Assembly (NCBI GenBank): GCA_024636785.1
Contig: JAGXGK010000048.1
Span: 1 to 42,098, forward strand
DNA from: Gammaproteobacteria bacterium
GTDB taxonomy: Bacteria > Pseudomonadota > Gammaproteobacteria > SZUA-229
Reading direction: 5' to 3'
Length of the DNA: 42,098 nucleotides
In this document: in pieces, positions 33,631 to 42,098 of the stretch
How the letters are laid out: each line of letters begins with the position of its first letter
Position numbering within the stretch: position 1 is the stretch's first letter
Position numbers and translations under genes: made by a program
The notes under the pieces: model-generated
What the model was told of the DNA's origin: nothing
Database searches by the model: none
Seen by the model: only the letters and a program-made list of their open reading frames with translations

Positions 33631-34617
33631 TCAGACCACGCCGGCGCGTAAAAGGTCATGCATATTGAGGGCGCCAATGAGTTTGTTACTGTCGTTGGTG
33701 ACCAGCACGCCGTTGATGTTGAAGTCATCCATGAGCTTCAGTGCCTTGACCGCCAGCTCATGTTCATTAGTGGTCTTGCAGTTTTTTGTCATCACCGCCT
33801 CGATGGCGGCAGTGTGAATGTCGATGCCCTGGTCGAGTGAACGACGCAGATCGCCGTCGGTGTATATGCCCAGCAACTGATCATGATCATCGACCACTGC
33901 CGTCATTCCCAGACCCTTGCGGGTCATCTCCATCAGTGCGGCTGAAATCGTCGCCTGTTTACCCACCTTGGGGATTTTCTCCGCCTTGTGCATGATGTCG
34001 CCGACATGGCACAGCAGCCGTCGGCCCAGCGTGCCGCCGGGGTGCGAAAGTGCAAAATCTTCCGGGGTGAAACCGCGCGCCTGGAGCAGGGCGATAGCCA
34101 GGGCATCGCCCATCACCAGTGAAACCGTGGTGCTCGAAGTCGGGGCCAGCCCGTGCGGGCAGGCCTCCTGCGCTACGCTGACATCCAGATTGACATCAGC
34201 TTCGGTGGCCAGTGTCGAGCGGGGGTTGCCAGTGAGCGTGATCAGCGGCACGCCGAAGCGCTTGAGGATGGGGATGATGGTTAGCAGTTCCAGGGTGTTG
34301 CCGGAATTGGAGAGCGCGATGACCACATCCTTGGGGGTGATCATGCCCAGATCGCCGTGACTGGCTTCGCCGGGGTGGACAAAAAACGCCGGGCTGCCGG
34401 TGCTGGCCAGCGTGGCTGCGATTTTGCCGCCGATGTGGCCGGATTTGCCCATACCGGTGACTACGATGCGGCCTTCGCAGGCGAGCATGAGTTTGCAGGC
34501 GGTGGAGAAATCGTCGTTGATGCGTGATCGTAGGGCCTCTACAGCAGTCAGTTCGGTATCGATGACGGCGAGGCCGAGTTTTTTAAAGTCGGCGTTTTCC
34601 AGATCAGTGGTTGGCAT
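33631..34617 (-). CDS. kdsD: D-arabinose 5-phosphate isomerase KdsD
   Basis: Converts ribulose 5-phosphate to arabinose 5-phosphate, the first step of Kdo synthesis. The 328-residue protein has an N-terminal SIS isomerase domain (about 35-185; GMGKSGHIGGKIAATLASTG, LSNSGNTLELL, and the LSHPGGTLGRRL turn near 190) and two C-terminal CBS domains (about 205-325). The gene lies directly downstream of the calcium antiporter gene with a 72-bp gap, as in the E. coli yrbG-kdsD-kdsC block. No anomaly was noted. Confidence 0.95.
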   Translation of the reverse strand: MPTTDLENADFKKLGLAVIDTELTAVEALRSRINDDFSTACKLMLACEGRIVVTGMGKSGHIGGKIAATLASTGSPAFFVHPGEASHGDLGMITPKDVVIALSNSGNTLELLTIIPILKRFGVPLITLTGNPRSTLATEADVNLDVSVAQEACPHGLAPTSSTTVSLVMGDALAIALLQARGFTPEDFALSHPGGTLGRRLLCHVGDIMHKAEKIPKVGKQATISAALMEMTRKGLGMTAVVDDHDQLLGIYTDGDLRRSLDQGIDIHTAAIEAVMTKNCKTTNEHELAVKALKLMDDFNINGVLVTNDSNKLIGALNMHDLLRAGVV

Positions 34618-34689
34618 ATTTTTAATAGCAGCTGATAGTTTTAATGGGTTTAATATTACATCATCCGGCCGGGGTCGGTCGCAGTTGCT

Positions 34690-35667
34690 TCAGGCGGTAA
34701 AATACAGCAGCGTCTGGTAGGCAAAAAAAGCGCCCAGAAGCAGGCCGCCTTCAACCCGGGTGATGCGCCCGGGCTGTCTGAAGCCGTAAGCGATGACAAA
34801 CAGCGCAATGGTCAGAATAAAGGTCACCGGGAAATCGCGCTCTAGAACGCCTTTAGCCAGCGGAGCCGGGGCCAGCAGGCCGGGCACGGCGAGAACACCC
34901 AGGGTGTTAAACAGGTTCGAGCCGACGATATTGCCGATGGCGATATCGTGCTCTTTTTTCAGCGCACCGACGACCGTCGCCGCCAGTTCAGGCAGGCTGG
35001 TGCCGATGGCGATAATGGTCAGACCGATCACCAGTTCGCTGATGCCCATGGAAGTGGCGATATTGACCGCGCCCCAAACCAGTATTTTGGAGCTGGCGAT
35101 TAACAGAATCAGGCCTGTGACCAGCCAGAAAATGGCTTTGGGCATGGGCACGCCGCGCGGGATTTCATCGTCGAATTCATCATCCAGCGCATCATGAACC
35201 CGTTCATTGAGCGCAGTGCGCGTAATCCACCACATCACCACAACCAGCCCGCCGAACAGCAACGCGCCATCGAGCAATCCCAGCGCACCATCCGCCAGTA
35301 GCGCCAGCGTTAGCAGCGTGGCAATGATCAGCAGGGGCAGCTCTTTTTTCAGAATGCCGGAATGTACATTCAGTGGAACAATGAGCGCGGTCGTGCCCAG
35401 CACCAGCGTGATGTTGGTGATGTTCGAACCCAGGGCATTACCGATCGCCATAGCCGGGCTGCCATCGAGAGAGGCGAATGCAGCGACCATCATTTCAGGC
35501 GCAGAGGTGCCGAAACCGACAATGGTCAGGCCGATAATTAGCGGCGAGATGTTCATGTTGCGAGCGGCGGCAGCGGCACCAAAAATAAACCGGTCAGCAC
35601 TCCATATCAGCAAAATAAAACCGATAATAATGGCAAAGCTATTAATGAGAAGACTATCAACGGGCAT
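34690..35667 (-). CDS. Calcium/sodium (or proton) antiporter, YrbG-type CaCA family
   Basis: A 325-residue inner-membrane exchanger with about ten membrane helices in two halves. Each half carries an alpha-repeat motif: IVGFGTSAPEMMVAAFASLDG followed by GNALGSNITNITLVLG in the first, and IIAIGTSLPELAATVVGALKK followed by GNIVGSNLFNTLGVLAV in the second. The central loop is acidic (DALDDEFDDEIPRG). The ions are inferred from the family. It is the first gene of the large minus-strand block, and its 284-bp upstream region is shared with divergent mlaF. No clear promoter was placed there. Confidence 0.9.
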   Translation of the reverse strand: MPVDSLLINSFAIIIGFILLIWSADRFIFGAAAAARNMNISPLIIGLTIVGFGTSAPEMMVAAFASLDGSPAMAIGNALGSNITNITLVLGTTALIVPLNVHSGILKKELPLLIIATLLTLALLADGALGLLDGALLFGGLVVVMWWITRTALNERVHDALDDEFDDEIPRGVPMPKAIFWLVTGLILLIASSKILVWGAVNIATSMGISELVIGLTIIAIGTSLPELAATVVGALKKEHDIAIGNIVGSNLFNTLGVLAVPGLLAPAPLAKGVLERDFPVTFILTIALFVIAYGFRQPGRITRVEGGLLLGAFFAYQTLLYFTA

Positions 35668-35951
35668 AAACAGACTCTATATAGGGTAGGCGATGAAATT
35701 ACATTGGTGGCTAAATCGCGAATGCCGCCATTATAGGCGAACTCGCCACGGTTGTTGTAGCTCTGTCCTGAATCCGTGGTTTAAACGTGGAATCAAGAGC
35801 TTGTGCCAGACGCCGAAGTTAAGCCACAGATTCAGGTCTGTGTATAAACAGGTGCATGAACAGCCTCAAGCGCATACAATACGTGCCTGAGTCGATGGTA
35901 AAAAGAGCTCAGACGGTACAGTGATTAGGCGATGTATAAAAGGATATCAAC

Positions 35952-36767
35952 TTGAGTGAAACGCTGGTAAAAATTCGAGGGCTGACATTCAGCCGGGGCA
36001 ATAATTTGATCTTTGATAACGTGGATATGGATATTCCGCGCAAGGGCATTACCGCCATCATGGGCCCCAGCGGCACCGGCAAGACCACCCTGTTGAAATT
36101 GATCGGCGGGCAGTTGCAACCCGATTCAGGCAGCATCGAAGTGGATGGTCAGAATATTCACCAGCTAAAAACCAGAGAGCTGTATGAGTTGCGTAAACGC
36201 ATGGGCATGCTGTTCCAGAGTGGTGCACTGCTCACCGACCTTTCGGTGTTCGAAAACGTGGCTTATCCCATCCGCGAACACACCCGGCTCAGCGAATCGA
36301 TGATACGTCAGCTGGTGTTGATGAAATTGAATGCAGTGGGTCTGCGCGGCGCCAGAGATCTGGAGCCTGCCGAGCTGTCGGGGGGCATGTCGCGGCGCGT
36401 GTCCATGGCCAGAGCTATCGCCCTCGACCCGATGATGATTATGTACGACGAACCCTTTACCGGGCAGGATCCTATTTCCATGGGGGTGCTGGTGAAACTG
36501 ATCAAAAGCCTGAATGATGCGCTGAATTTTTGCAGTATCGTGGTGTCACATGATGTCCGTGAAACCATGTCTATCGCCGATTATGTTTACCTCATCTCGG
36601 CGGGCACCGTGGTCGAGCACGGTACGCCCGAGGCCATAACTAACAGCGAATCAGAATGGACCCGGCAGTTTATAAAAGGACTGGCTGACGGGCCGGTGCC
36701 CTTCCATGTGAAGGCAACGCCTCTGCTTGATGATCTGCTGACCACTGCGGAGAGAAAGCGTGGTTGA
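35952..36767 (+). CDS. mlaF: Phospholipid transport ATP-binding protein MlaF
   Basis: ATPase of the MlaFEDB complex, which transports phospholipids between inner membrane and periplasm to keep outer-membrane lipid asymmetry. The 271-residue protein has Walker A GPSGTGKTT (38-46), signature LSGGMSRRVSMARA, and Walker B MIMYDEPFTGQDP. The start is TTG at 35952 with AGGAT upstream. A TATAAA at 35935-35940 is a possible -10 box, but no -35 supports it. Its stop overlaps the mlaE start by 8 bp, so the operon is translationally coupled. Confidence 0.95.
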   Translation: MSETLVKIRGLTFSRGNNLIFDNVDMDIPRKGITAIMGPSGTGKTTLLKLIGGQLQPDSGSIEVDGQNIHQLKTRELYELRKRMGMLFQSGALLTDLSVFENVAYPIREHTRLSESMIRQLVLMKLNAVGLRGARDLEPAELSGGMSRRVSMARAIALDPMMIMYDEPFTGQDPISMGVLVKLIKSLNDALNFCSIVVSHDVRETMSIADYVYLISAGTVVEHGTPEAITNSESEWTRQFIKGLADGPVPFHVKATPLLDDLLTTAERKRG

Positions 36768-37551
36768 GACTATATTGAATCGTACACAGATGCTGGGGCG
36801 CGCTACTCTGGATGGTTTCGCGCGTCTGGGTCGGGCCAGCCTATTTCTGCTGGAGGTGCTGTCTAATCTGGGCGGCATGTTGAAGCGCCCGGGTCTGCTC
36901 ATCAAGCAGCTGTTTTCCGTGGGCGTGCAAACACTCATTATTATTGTCGTTGCCGGCCTGTTTGTCGGCATGGTGATGGCGTTGCAATCTTATTATGCGC
37001 TGGTCGATTTCGGTGCCGAAAATTCAGTGAGTGTGATGGTGGTGCTGTCACTGCTGCGCGAACTCGGCCCGGTGATCACCGCCCTGCTGTTTGCCGGGCG
37101 CGCCGGTTCTGCGCTTACCGCTGAGATCGGTTTAATGAAGACCACCGAGCAGCTTTCGGGCATGGAAATGATGGCGGTTAACCCTATAGAAAGGATCGTG
37201 GCGCCGCGTTTTCTGGCCGGGGTTATCGCCATGCCGCTGCTGGCCGCAATATTCAGCGCCGTCGGCGTGATGGGCGGCTACCTGGTGGCGGTCGAATTGC
37301 TGGGTCTGGATGCCGGTGCCTTCTGGTCGCAGGCGCAGGAAAACGTCGAGCTGATCGATGATCTGGGCAACGGCATGATCAAGAGCCTGGTGTTTGGCGT
37401 GGTGGTGTCATGGATTGCGGTATTCGAAGGCTATGACTGCATCCCCACTTCCGAGGGCCTGGGGCAGGCAACCACGCGCACCGTGGTTTACGGCTCGCTG
37501 GCTATTCTGGTTCTGGATTTTGTTTTGACCGCGCTGATGTTCGGCAAATAG
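36760..37551 (+). CDS. mlaE: Phospholipid transport permease MlaE
   Basis: Permease subunit of the Mla lipid transporter. The 263-residue protein has an N-terminal interfacial helix, then five or six membrane helices with family segments GMVMALQSYYALVDFGAE, LLRELGPVITALLFAGRAGSA, TAEIGLMKTTEQLSGMEMM and FLAGVIAMPLLA. The start is GTG (MVETILNRTQMLGRA), overlapping the mlaF end by 8 bp. The last helix region ends in LVLDFVLTALMFGK. Operon order mlaF-E-D-C-B is as in E. coli. Confidence 0.95.
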   Translation: MVETILNRTQMLGRATLDGFARLGRASLFLLEVLSNLGGMLKRPGLLIKQLFSVGVQTLIIIVVAGLFVGMVMALQSYYALVDFGAENSVSVMVVLSLLRELGPVITALLFAGRAGSALTAEIGLMKTTEQLSGMEMMAVNPIERIVAPRFLAGVIAMPLLAAIFSAVGVMGGYLVAVELLGLDAGAFWSQAQENVELIDDLGNGMIKSLVFGVVVSWIAVFEGYDCIPTSEGLGQATTRTVVYGSLAILVLDFVLTALMFGK

Positions 37552-37578
37552 GTTGTTTAGAGAATTTAAGAGGCATTT

Positions 37579-38037
37579 ATGAATACACGTACATTGGAAT
37601 TGATGGTGGGTCTATTTGTAGCAGCAGGTATCGCGGCTTTATTCATGCTGGCCATGTCCGCGAGCAATCTGTCGAGTTACGGTGGTGACGAAGGTTATAC
37701 GGTTAAAGCCCGGTTCGATAATATCGGCGGGCTGAAGACGCGCTCGCCGGTGTCGGCCGGCGGCGTGCGCATCGGACGCGTCACCGAGATTGGTTATGAT
37801 ATGGCCGGTTACGAGGCCTGGGTGACGATGTCGATTGATCCTCAGTATGATGCTTTCCCCATCGATACTTCAGCCAGTATTCTGACCTCGGGTTTGTTGG
37901 GCGAGCAATACGTGGGTCTGGAGCCGGGCGCTGAAGATGAGTATCTGGCTTCGGGTTCGGTGATTACACTGACCCAATCAGCGCTGGTGCTGGAGCAGAT
38001 TATCGGCCAGTTTCTTTATAGCAAGGGCGACGAATAA
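37579..38037 (+). CDS. mlaD: Phospholipid transport substrate-binding protein MlaD (MCE domain)
   Basis: Membrane-anchored MCE protein whose hexamer forms the lipid channel of the Mla complex. The 152-residue protein has one N-terminal helix (6-27, ELMVGLFVAAGIAALFMLAM) and a single MCE domain (about 40-118), with YTVKARFDNIGGLKTRSPVSAGGVRIGRV and LLGEQYVGLEPG. A short C-terminal helix follows (SALVLEQIIGQFLYSKGDE). It starts 27 bp after mlaE. The size is a little shorter than E. coli MlaD (183), mainly at the tail. Confidence 0.95.
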   Translation: MNTRTLELMVGLFVAAGIAALFMLAMSASNLSSYGGDEGYTVKARFDNIGGLKTRSPVSAGGVRIGRVTEIGYDMAGYEAWVTMSIDPQYDAFPIDTSASILTSGLLGEQYVGLEPGAEDEYLASGSVITLTQSALVLEQIIGQFLYSKGDE

Positions 38038-38071
38038 TTGCCTGAAAGACGGCAGCAGAGGATAAAAGAGA

Positions 38072-38740
38072 ATGATTAAATCACAGATTAAATACCTGAC
38101 AAACAGCCTGTGTGTCGTGGCCTTACTGATCAGCTCAAGCCTGACAGCGGCTGAAGTTGAATCGCCGGTGGATTTGCTCAAGCGGACTTCAGACGAAGTG
38201 ATTGAAGTATTGAAGCAGCGCCGCGACGAAATTGATGCGAATCCCGAGATTGTTTATGAGATTGTGGACAAATATATTGTGCCGCATCTCGATGATGTCA
38301 CTCTGGCAAAACTGGCGCTGGGAAAAAACTGGAGAGAGGCCAGCAACGAACAGAAAATAAAATTCGTTGATGAGTTTCGAGAATTGCTGATTCGTACCTA
38401 CGGTAAGTCGCTGCAGGAATTCAAGGATCAGAAAATTGAATTTTCACCGTTGAGAGAAAGCGCCGGCGAGGACAGAGTGGTGGTTAAATCCGAAGTGCTG
38501 CAATCGGGCGGTCCCACCATTCCGGTGGATTATCGAATGCGACTGAAAGACGGCAAATGGAAGGTTTACGACATTATCATCGACGGCATTAGTCTGGTGA
38601 CCAATTACCGCGGCACGTTTGCCCAGGAGATGCGCAAAGGCGGCATGGAACAGGTGCTGAAAATGCTGCGGGAAAAAAAGGTCGAAGTAACCGAGGAAAA
38701 CGCCACTCCTGATTCTTCAAATGCAGAGAAAAACCGCTGA
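38072..38740 (+). CDS. mlaC: Phospholipid-binding periplasmic protein MlaC
   Basis: Periplasmic shuttle that carries phospholipid between the outer-membrane MlaA complex and MlaFEDB. The 222-residue protein has a signal peptide (about 1-26, YLTNSLCVVALLISSSLTAAE) and the MlaC/Ttg2D fold: VEVIKQR-type helix (EVIEVLKQRRDEI), IVPHLDDVTLAKLALGKNWREA, EQKIKFVDEFRELLIRTYGKSL, and YDIIIDGISLVTNYRGTFAQEM. The C-terminus has a Lys/Glu tail. It starts 34 bp after mlaD and precedes mlaB by 2 bp. Confidence 0.94.
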   Translation: MIKSQIKYLTNSLCVVALLISSSLTAAEVESPVDLLKRTSDEVIEVLKQRRDEIDANPEIVYEIVDKYIVPHLDDVTLAKLALGKNWREASNEQKIKFVDEFRELLIRTYGKSLQEFKDQKIEFSPLRESAGEDRVVVKSEVLQSGGPTIPVDYRMRLKDGKWKVYDIIIDGISLVTNYRGTFAQEMRKGGMEQVLKMLREKKVEVTEENATPDSSNAEKNR

Positions 38741-38742
38741 TC

Positions 38743-40349
<1,607 letters not shown>

Positions 40350-40381
40350 TTTTTGAAATTAATTAAGTATAAAAAAATAAT

Positions 40382-41023
40382 ATGATTACCATCGCTTTAT
40401 CCAAAGGCCGAATTTACAAAGAGACGCTGCCCCTGCTGGAAGCGGCCAATATTATTCCGGCCGAAGATCCTGAAAAAAGCCGCAAGCTGATTCTTGATAC
40501 CAATCAGGACGACGTCAAGCTGGTGATCATTCGCGCCACCGATGTGCCCACCTATGTGCAGTTCGGTGCCGCCGACATCGGCGTCGCCGGCAAGGACGTG
40601 CTCATGGAGCATGGCGCGGAAGGGCTGTACGAACCGCTGGATTTGAAAATTGCCAAATGCCGACTGATGACTGCCGGTCTGGTCGATGCCGACAGCAGCC
40701 GCCGCAATAAAACCGGCCGCCTGCGCGTGGCCACCAAGTTCACCAATGTCGCCAAACATTTTTTTGAATCGCGCGGTGAACAGGTCGAAGTCATCAAACT
40801 TTATGGCTCGATGGAGCTGGGGCCGATTGTCGGCCTGGCCGATCTGATTGTCGATGTGGTCGATACCGGTAATACGTTGAAAGCCAACGGCCTGAAACCC
40901 ATGGATCACATTGCGGACATCAGTTCGCGGCTTATCGTGAACAAGGCGGCAATGAAAATGAAGCATGCCAGAATCAGCGACATCATTGAAAAAATAAAAG
41001 TGGCGGTGGAAAAAAATGCCTGA
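40382..41023 (+). CDS. hisG: ATP phosphoribosyltransferase, short form
   Basis: First step of histidine synthesis (ATP plus PRPP to phosphoribosyl-ATP). The 213-residue length and absence of a C-terminal ACT-like regulatory domain mark the short HisG form, which works with HisZ. Motifs: [23 protein letters not shown] (2-24), [12 protein letters not shown], and the PRPP-binding region [22 protein letters not shown]. HisZ is not in the window and must be elsewhere if the enzyme is regulated. It overlaps hisD by 8 bp. Confidence 0.95.
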   Translation: MITIALSKGRIYKETLPLLEAANIIPAEDPEKSRKLILDTNQDDVKLVIIRATDVPTYVQFGAADIGVAGKDVLMEHGAEGLYEPLDLKIAKCRLMTAGLVDADSSRRNKTGRLRVATKFTNVAKHFFESRGEQVEVIKLYGSMELGPIVGLADLIVDVVDTGNTLKANGLKPMDHIADISSRLIVNKAAMKMKHARISDIIEKIKVAVEKNA

Positions 41024-42098
41024 GATTCGTCAGCTCAACGCCAGTGATAAAAACTTCTGGCAACAACTCGATGCAGTACTGGCCTGGGAACAGTCAGCGG
41101 ACAGCGGCGTGGCTACCATCGTCACCAATATACTCGCCGACGTCAAAAAACGCGGCGATGCCGCCGTGCTCGAATATACAAAAAAACTGGATCGTCTCGA
41201 TGTCAGCTCGGCCTATCAGCTGGAACTCAGTCAGGCGACCTTGCAAAAAGCACTCAACGCCATTGATACAAAACACCGCGATGCGCTGGAAATAGCCGCC
41301 GAGCGCGTACGCGCTTATGCCCGGCATCAGAAAATGGAATCGTGGTCGTACACCGAAGCCGACGGCACCGTGCTGGGCCAGAAAATCACCCCCATGGACA
41401 GGGCAGGGCTGTACGTCCCCGGTGGCAAAGCCGCCTATCCCTCATCCGTGCTCATGAACGCCATCCCCGCCAAGGTGGCCGAAGTTCCCGAGTTGATTAT
41501 GGTTGTGCCCGCGCCGGGCGGCGAAACCAACGACCTGGTACTGGCCGCTGCCGCCATCGCTGGTGTCGACCGCATCTTTACCATCGGTGGCGCGCAGGCC
41601 GTCGCTGCGCTCGCCTACGGCACCGCCACCATCCCCAAAGTCGACATCATCACCGGCCCCGGCAATAGCTTTGTGGCCACCGCCAAGCGCATGGTCTATG
41701 GCGTAGTTGGCATCGACATGATCGCCGGGCCTTCCGAAATACTGGTGGTGTGCGACGGTAAAACCGATCCCGACTGGATCGCCATGGATCTGTTCTCACA
41801 GGCCGAACACGACGAAGAAGCGCAATCCATTCTGGTCAGCACCGACGCTGAATTTTTGCTCAAGGTACAGGCCAGCATCGAAAAGCTGTTGCTGGAAATG
41901 CCACGCAAAGAGATCATTAAAACCTCATTGCAAAACCGCGCTGCCTTCATCCTGGCGGAGACGATGGAGCAGGCGATAGAAGTCGCCAACCACATTGCAC
42001 CGGAACACCTGGAGCTGTCGGTTGAAAATGCCGAACAGTGGGCAGAAAAAATCCGCCACGCCGGCGCCATCTTCATGGGCCGCTACACCGCCGAAGCG
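41016..42098 (+). CDS. hisD: Histidinol dehydrogenase, 3' end outside window
   Basis: Last two steps of histidine synthesis: NAD-dependent oxidation of histidinol to histidine, with zinc. The first 361 codons are present to the window edge. The family blocks seen are [48 protein letters not shown], the zinc-ligand segment [11 protein letters not shown], and APEHLEL with the catalytic His. The ATG at 41016 sits inside the last codons of hisG (8-bp overlap), and its N-terminus [11 protein letters not shown] is a normal HisD start. The full protein is expected to be about 430 residues. Confidence 0.95.
   Translation, partial: MPEIRQLNASDKNFWQQLDAVLAWEQSADSGVATIVTNILADVKKRGDAAVLEYTKKLDRLDVSSAYQLELSQATLQKALNAIDTKHRDALEIAAERVRAYARHQKMESWSYTEADGTVLGQKITPMDRAGLYVPGGKAAYPSSVLMNAIPAKVAEVPELIMVVPAPGGETNDLVLAAAAIAGVDRIFTIGGAQAVAALAYGTATIPKVDIITGPGNSFVATAKRMVYGVVGIDMIAGPSEILVVCDGKTDPDWIAMDLFSQAEHDEEAQSILVSTDAEFLLKVQASIEKLLLEMPRKEIIKTSLQNRAAFILAETMEQAIEVANHIAPEHLELSVENAEQWAEKIRHAGAIFMGRYTAEA

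Overview
The window is a chromosomal segment of a gammaproteobacterium with roughly even base composition. The evidence is the conserved gene order calcium antiporter-kdsD-kdsC-lptC-lptA-lptB-rpoN-hpf-ptsN-rapZ, the divergent mlaFEDCB-murA block, and an OxyR whose redox cysteines fall at the Escherichia coli positions 199 and 208. Three features point to a sulfur-oxidising or Chromatiales-like lineage rather than an enteric one: HPr kinase in the PTS cluster, a persulfide dioxygenase, and a peroxiredoxin-glutaredoxin fusion next to a glutathione reductase with NADH-type residues. No photosynthesis or sulfur-oxidation operon is present, so the genus cannot be named.

Layout. 1-4777 (minus): pyruvate dehydrogenase complex aceE-aceF-lpdA, the last cut by the window edge and carrying its own lipoyl domain. 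5089-7137 (plus): argG and two small conserved proteins (DUF2007 and DUF3622 types). 7254-10771 (minus): an OlsF-like double acyltransferase and a PAS-GGDEF cyclase. 11255-16299: a thiol and oxidative-stress locus of oxyR, Prx5-Grx fusion peroxidase, glutathione (amide) reductase, a four-cysteine microprotein on the opposite strand, and a persulfide dioxygenase. 16368-18758: an exported unknown protein, an NlpC/P60 lipoprotein and a second GGDEF protein. 19075-22999 (minus): an M48 protease with a long C-terminal extension, lemA and mgtE. 23003-24569: a gene-poor island of palindromic repeats and a higBA toxin-antitoxin pair in which both genes look broken. 24570-35667 (minus): regulatory PTS genes, rpoN, LPS transport and Kdo synthesis. 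35952-42098 (plus): mlaFEDCB, murA, hisG and the start of hisD.

How the genes work together. OxyR senses peroxide and probably activates the fusion peroxidase through a phased site found at 12225-12261. The adjacent reductase would recycle the low-molecular-weight thiol. It lacks the two arginines that bind the NADPH 2'-phosphate and an arginine that contacts the glutathione carboxylate. This matches the NADH-dependent glutathione amide reductase and peroxidase pair known from purple sulfur bacteria. The nearby persulfide dioxygenase would oxidise the matching thiol persulfide. The large minus-strand block joins a regulatory phosphorelay (EI, HPr, EIIA, HPr kinase, PtsN, RapZ) with sigma-54 and outer-membrane biogenesis; no sugar permease is present in the window. 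The Mla and Lpt genes together cover outer-membrane lipid transport.

The 9-24 kb part also carries several families of non-coding palindromic repeats, including an inverted pair of related elements near 11.0 and 23.3 kb that brackets the accessory genes.
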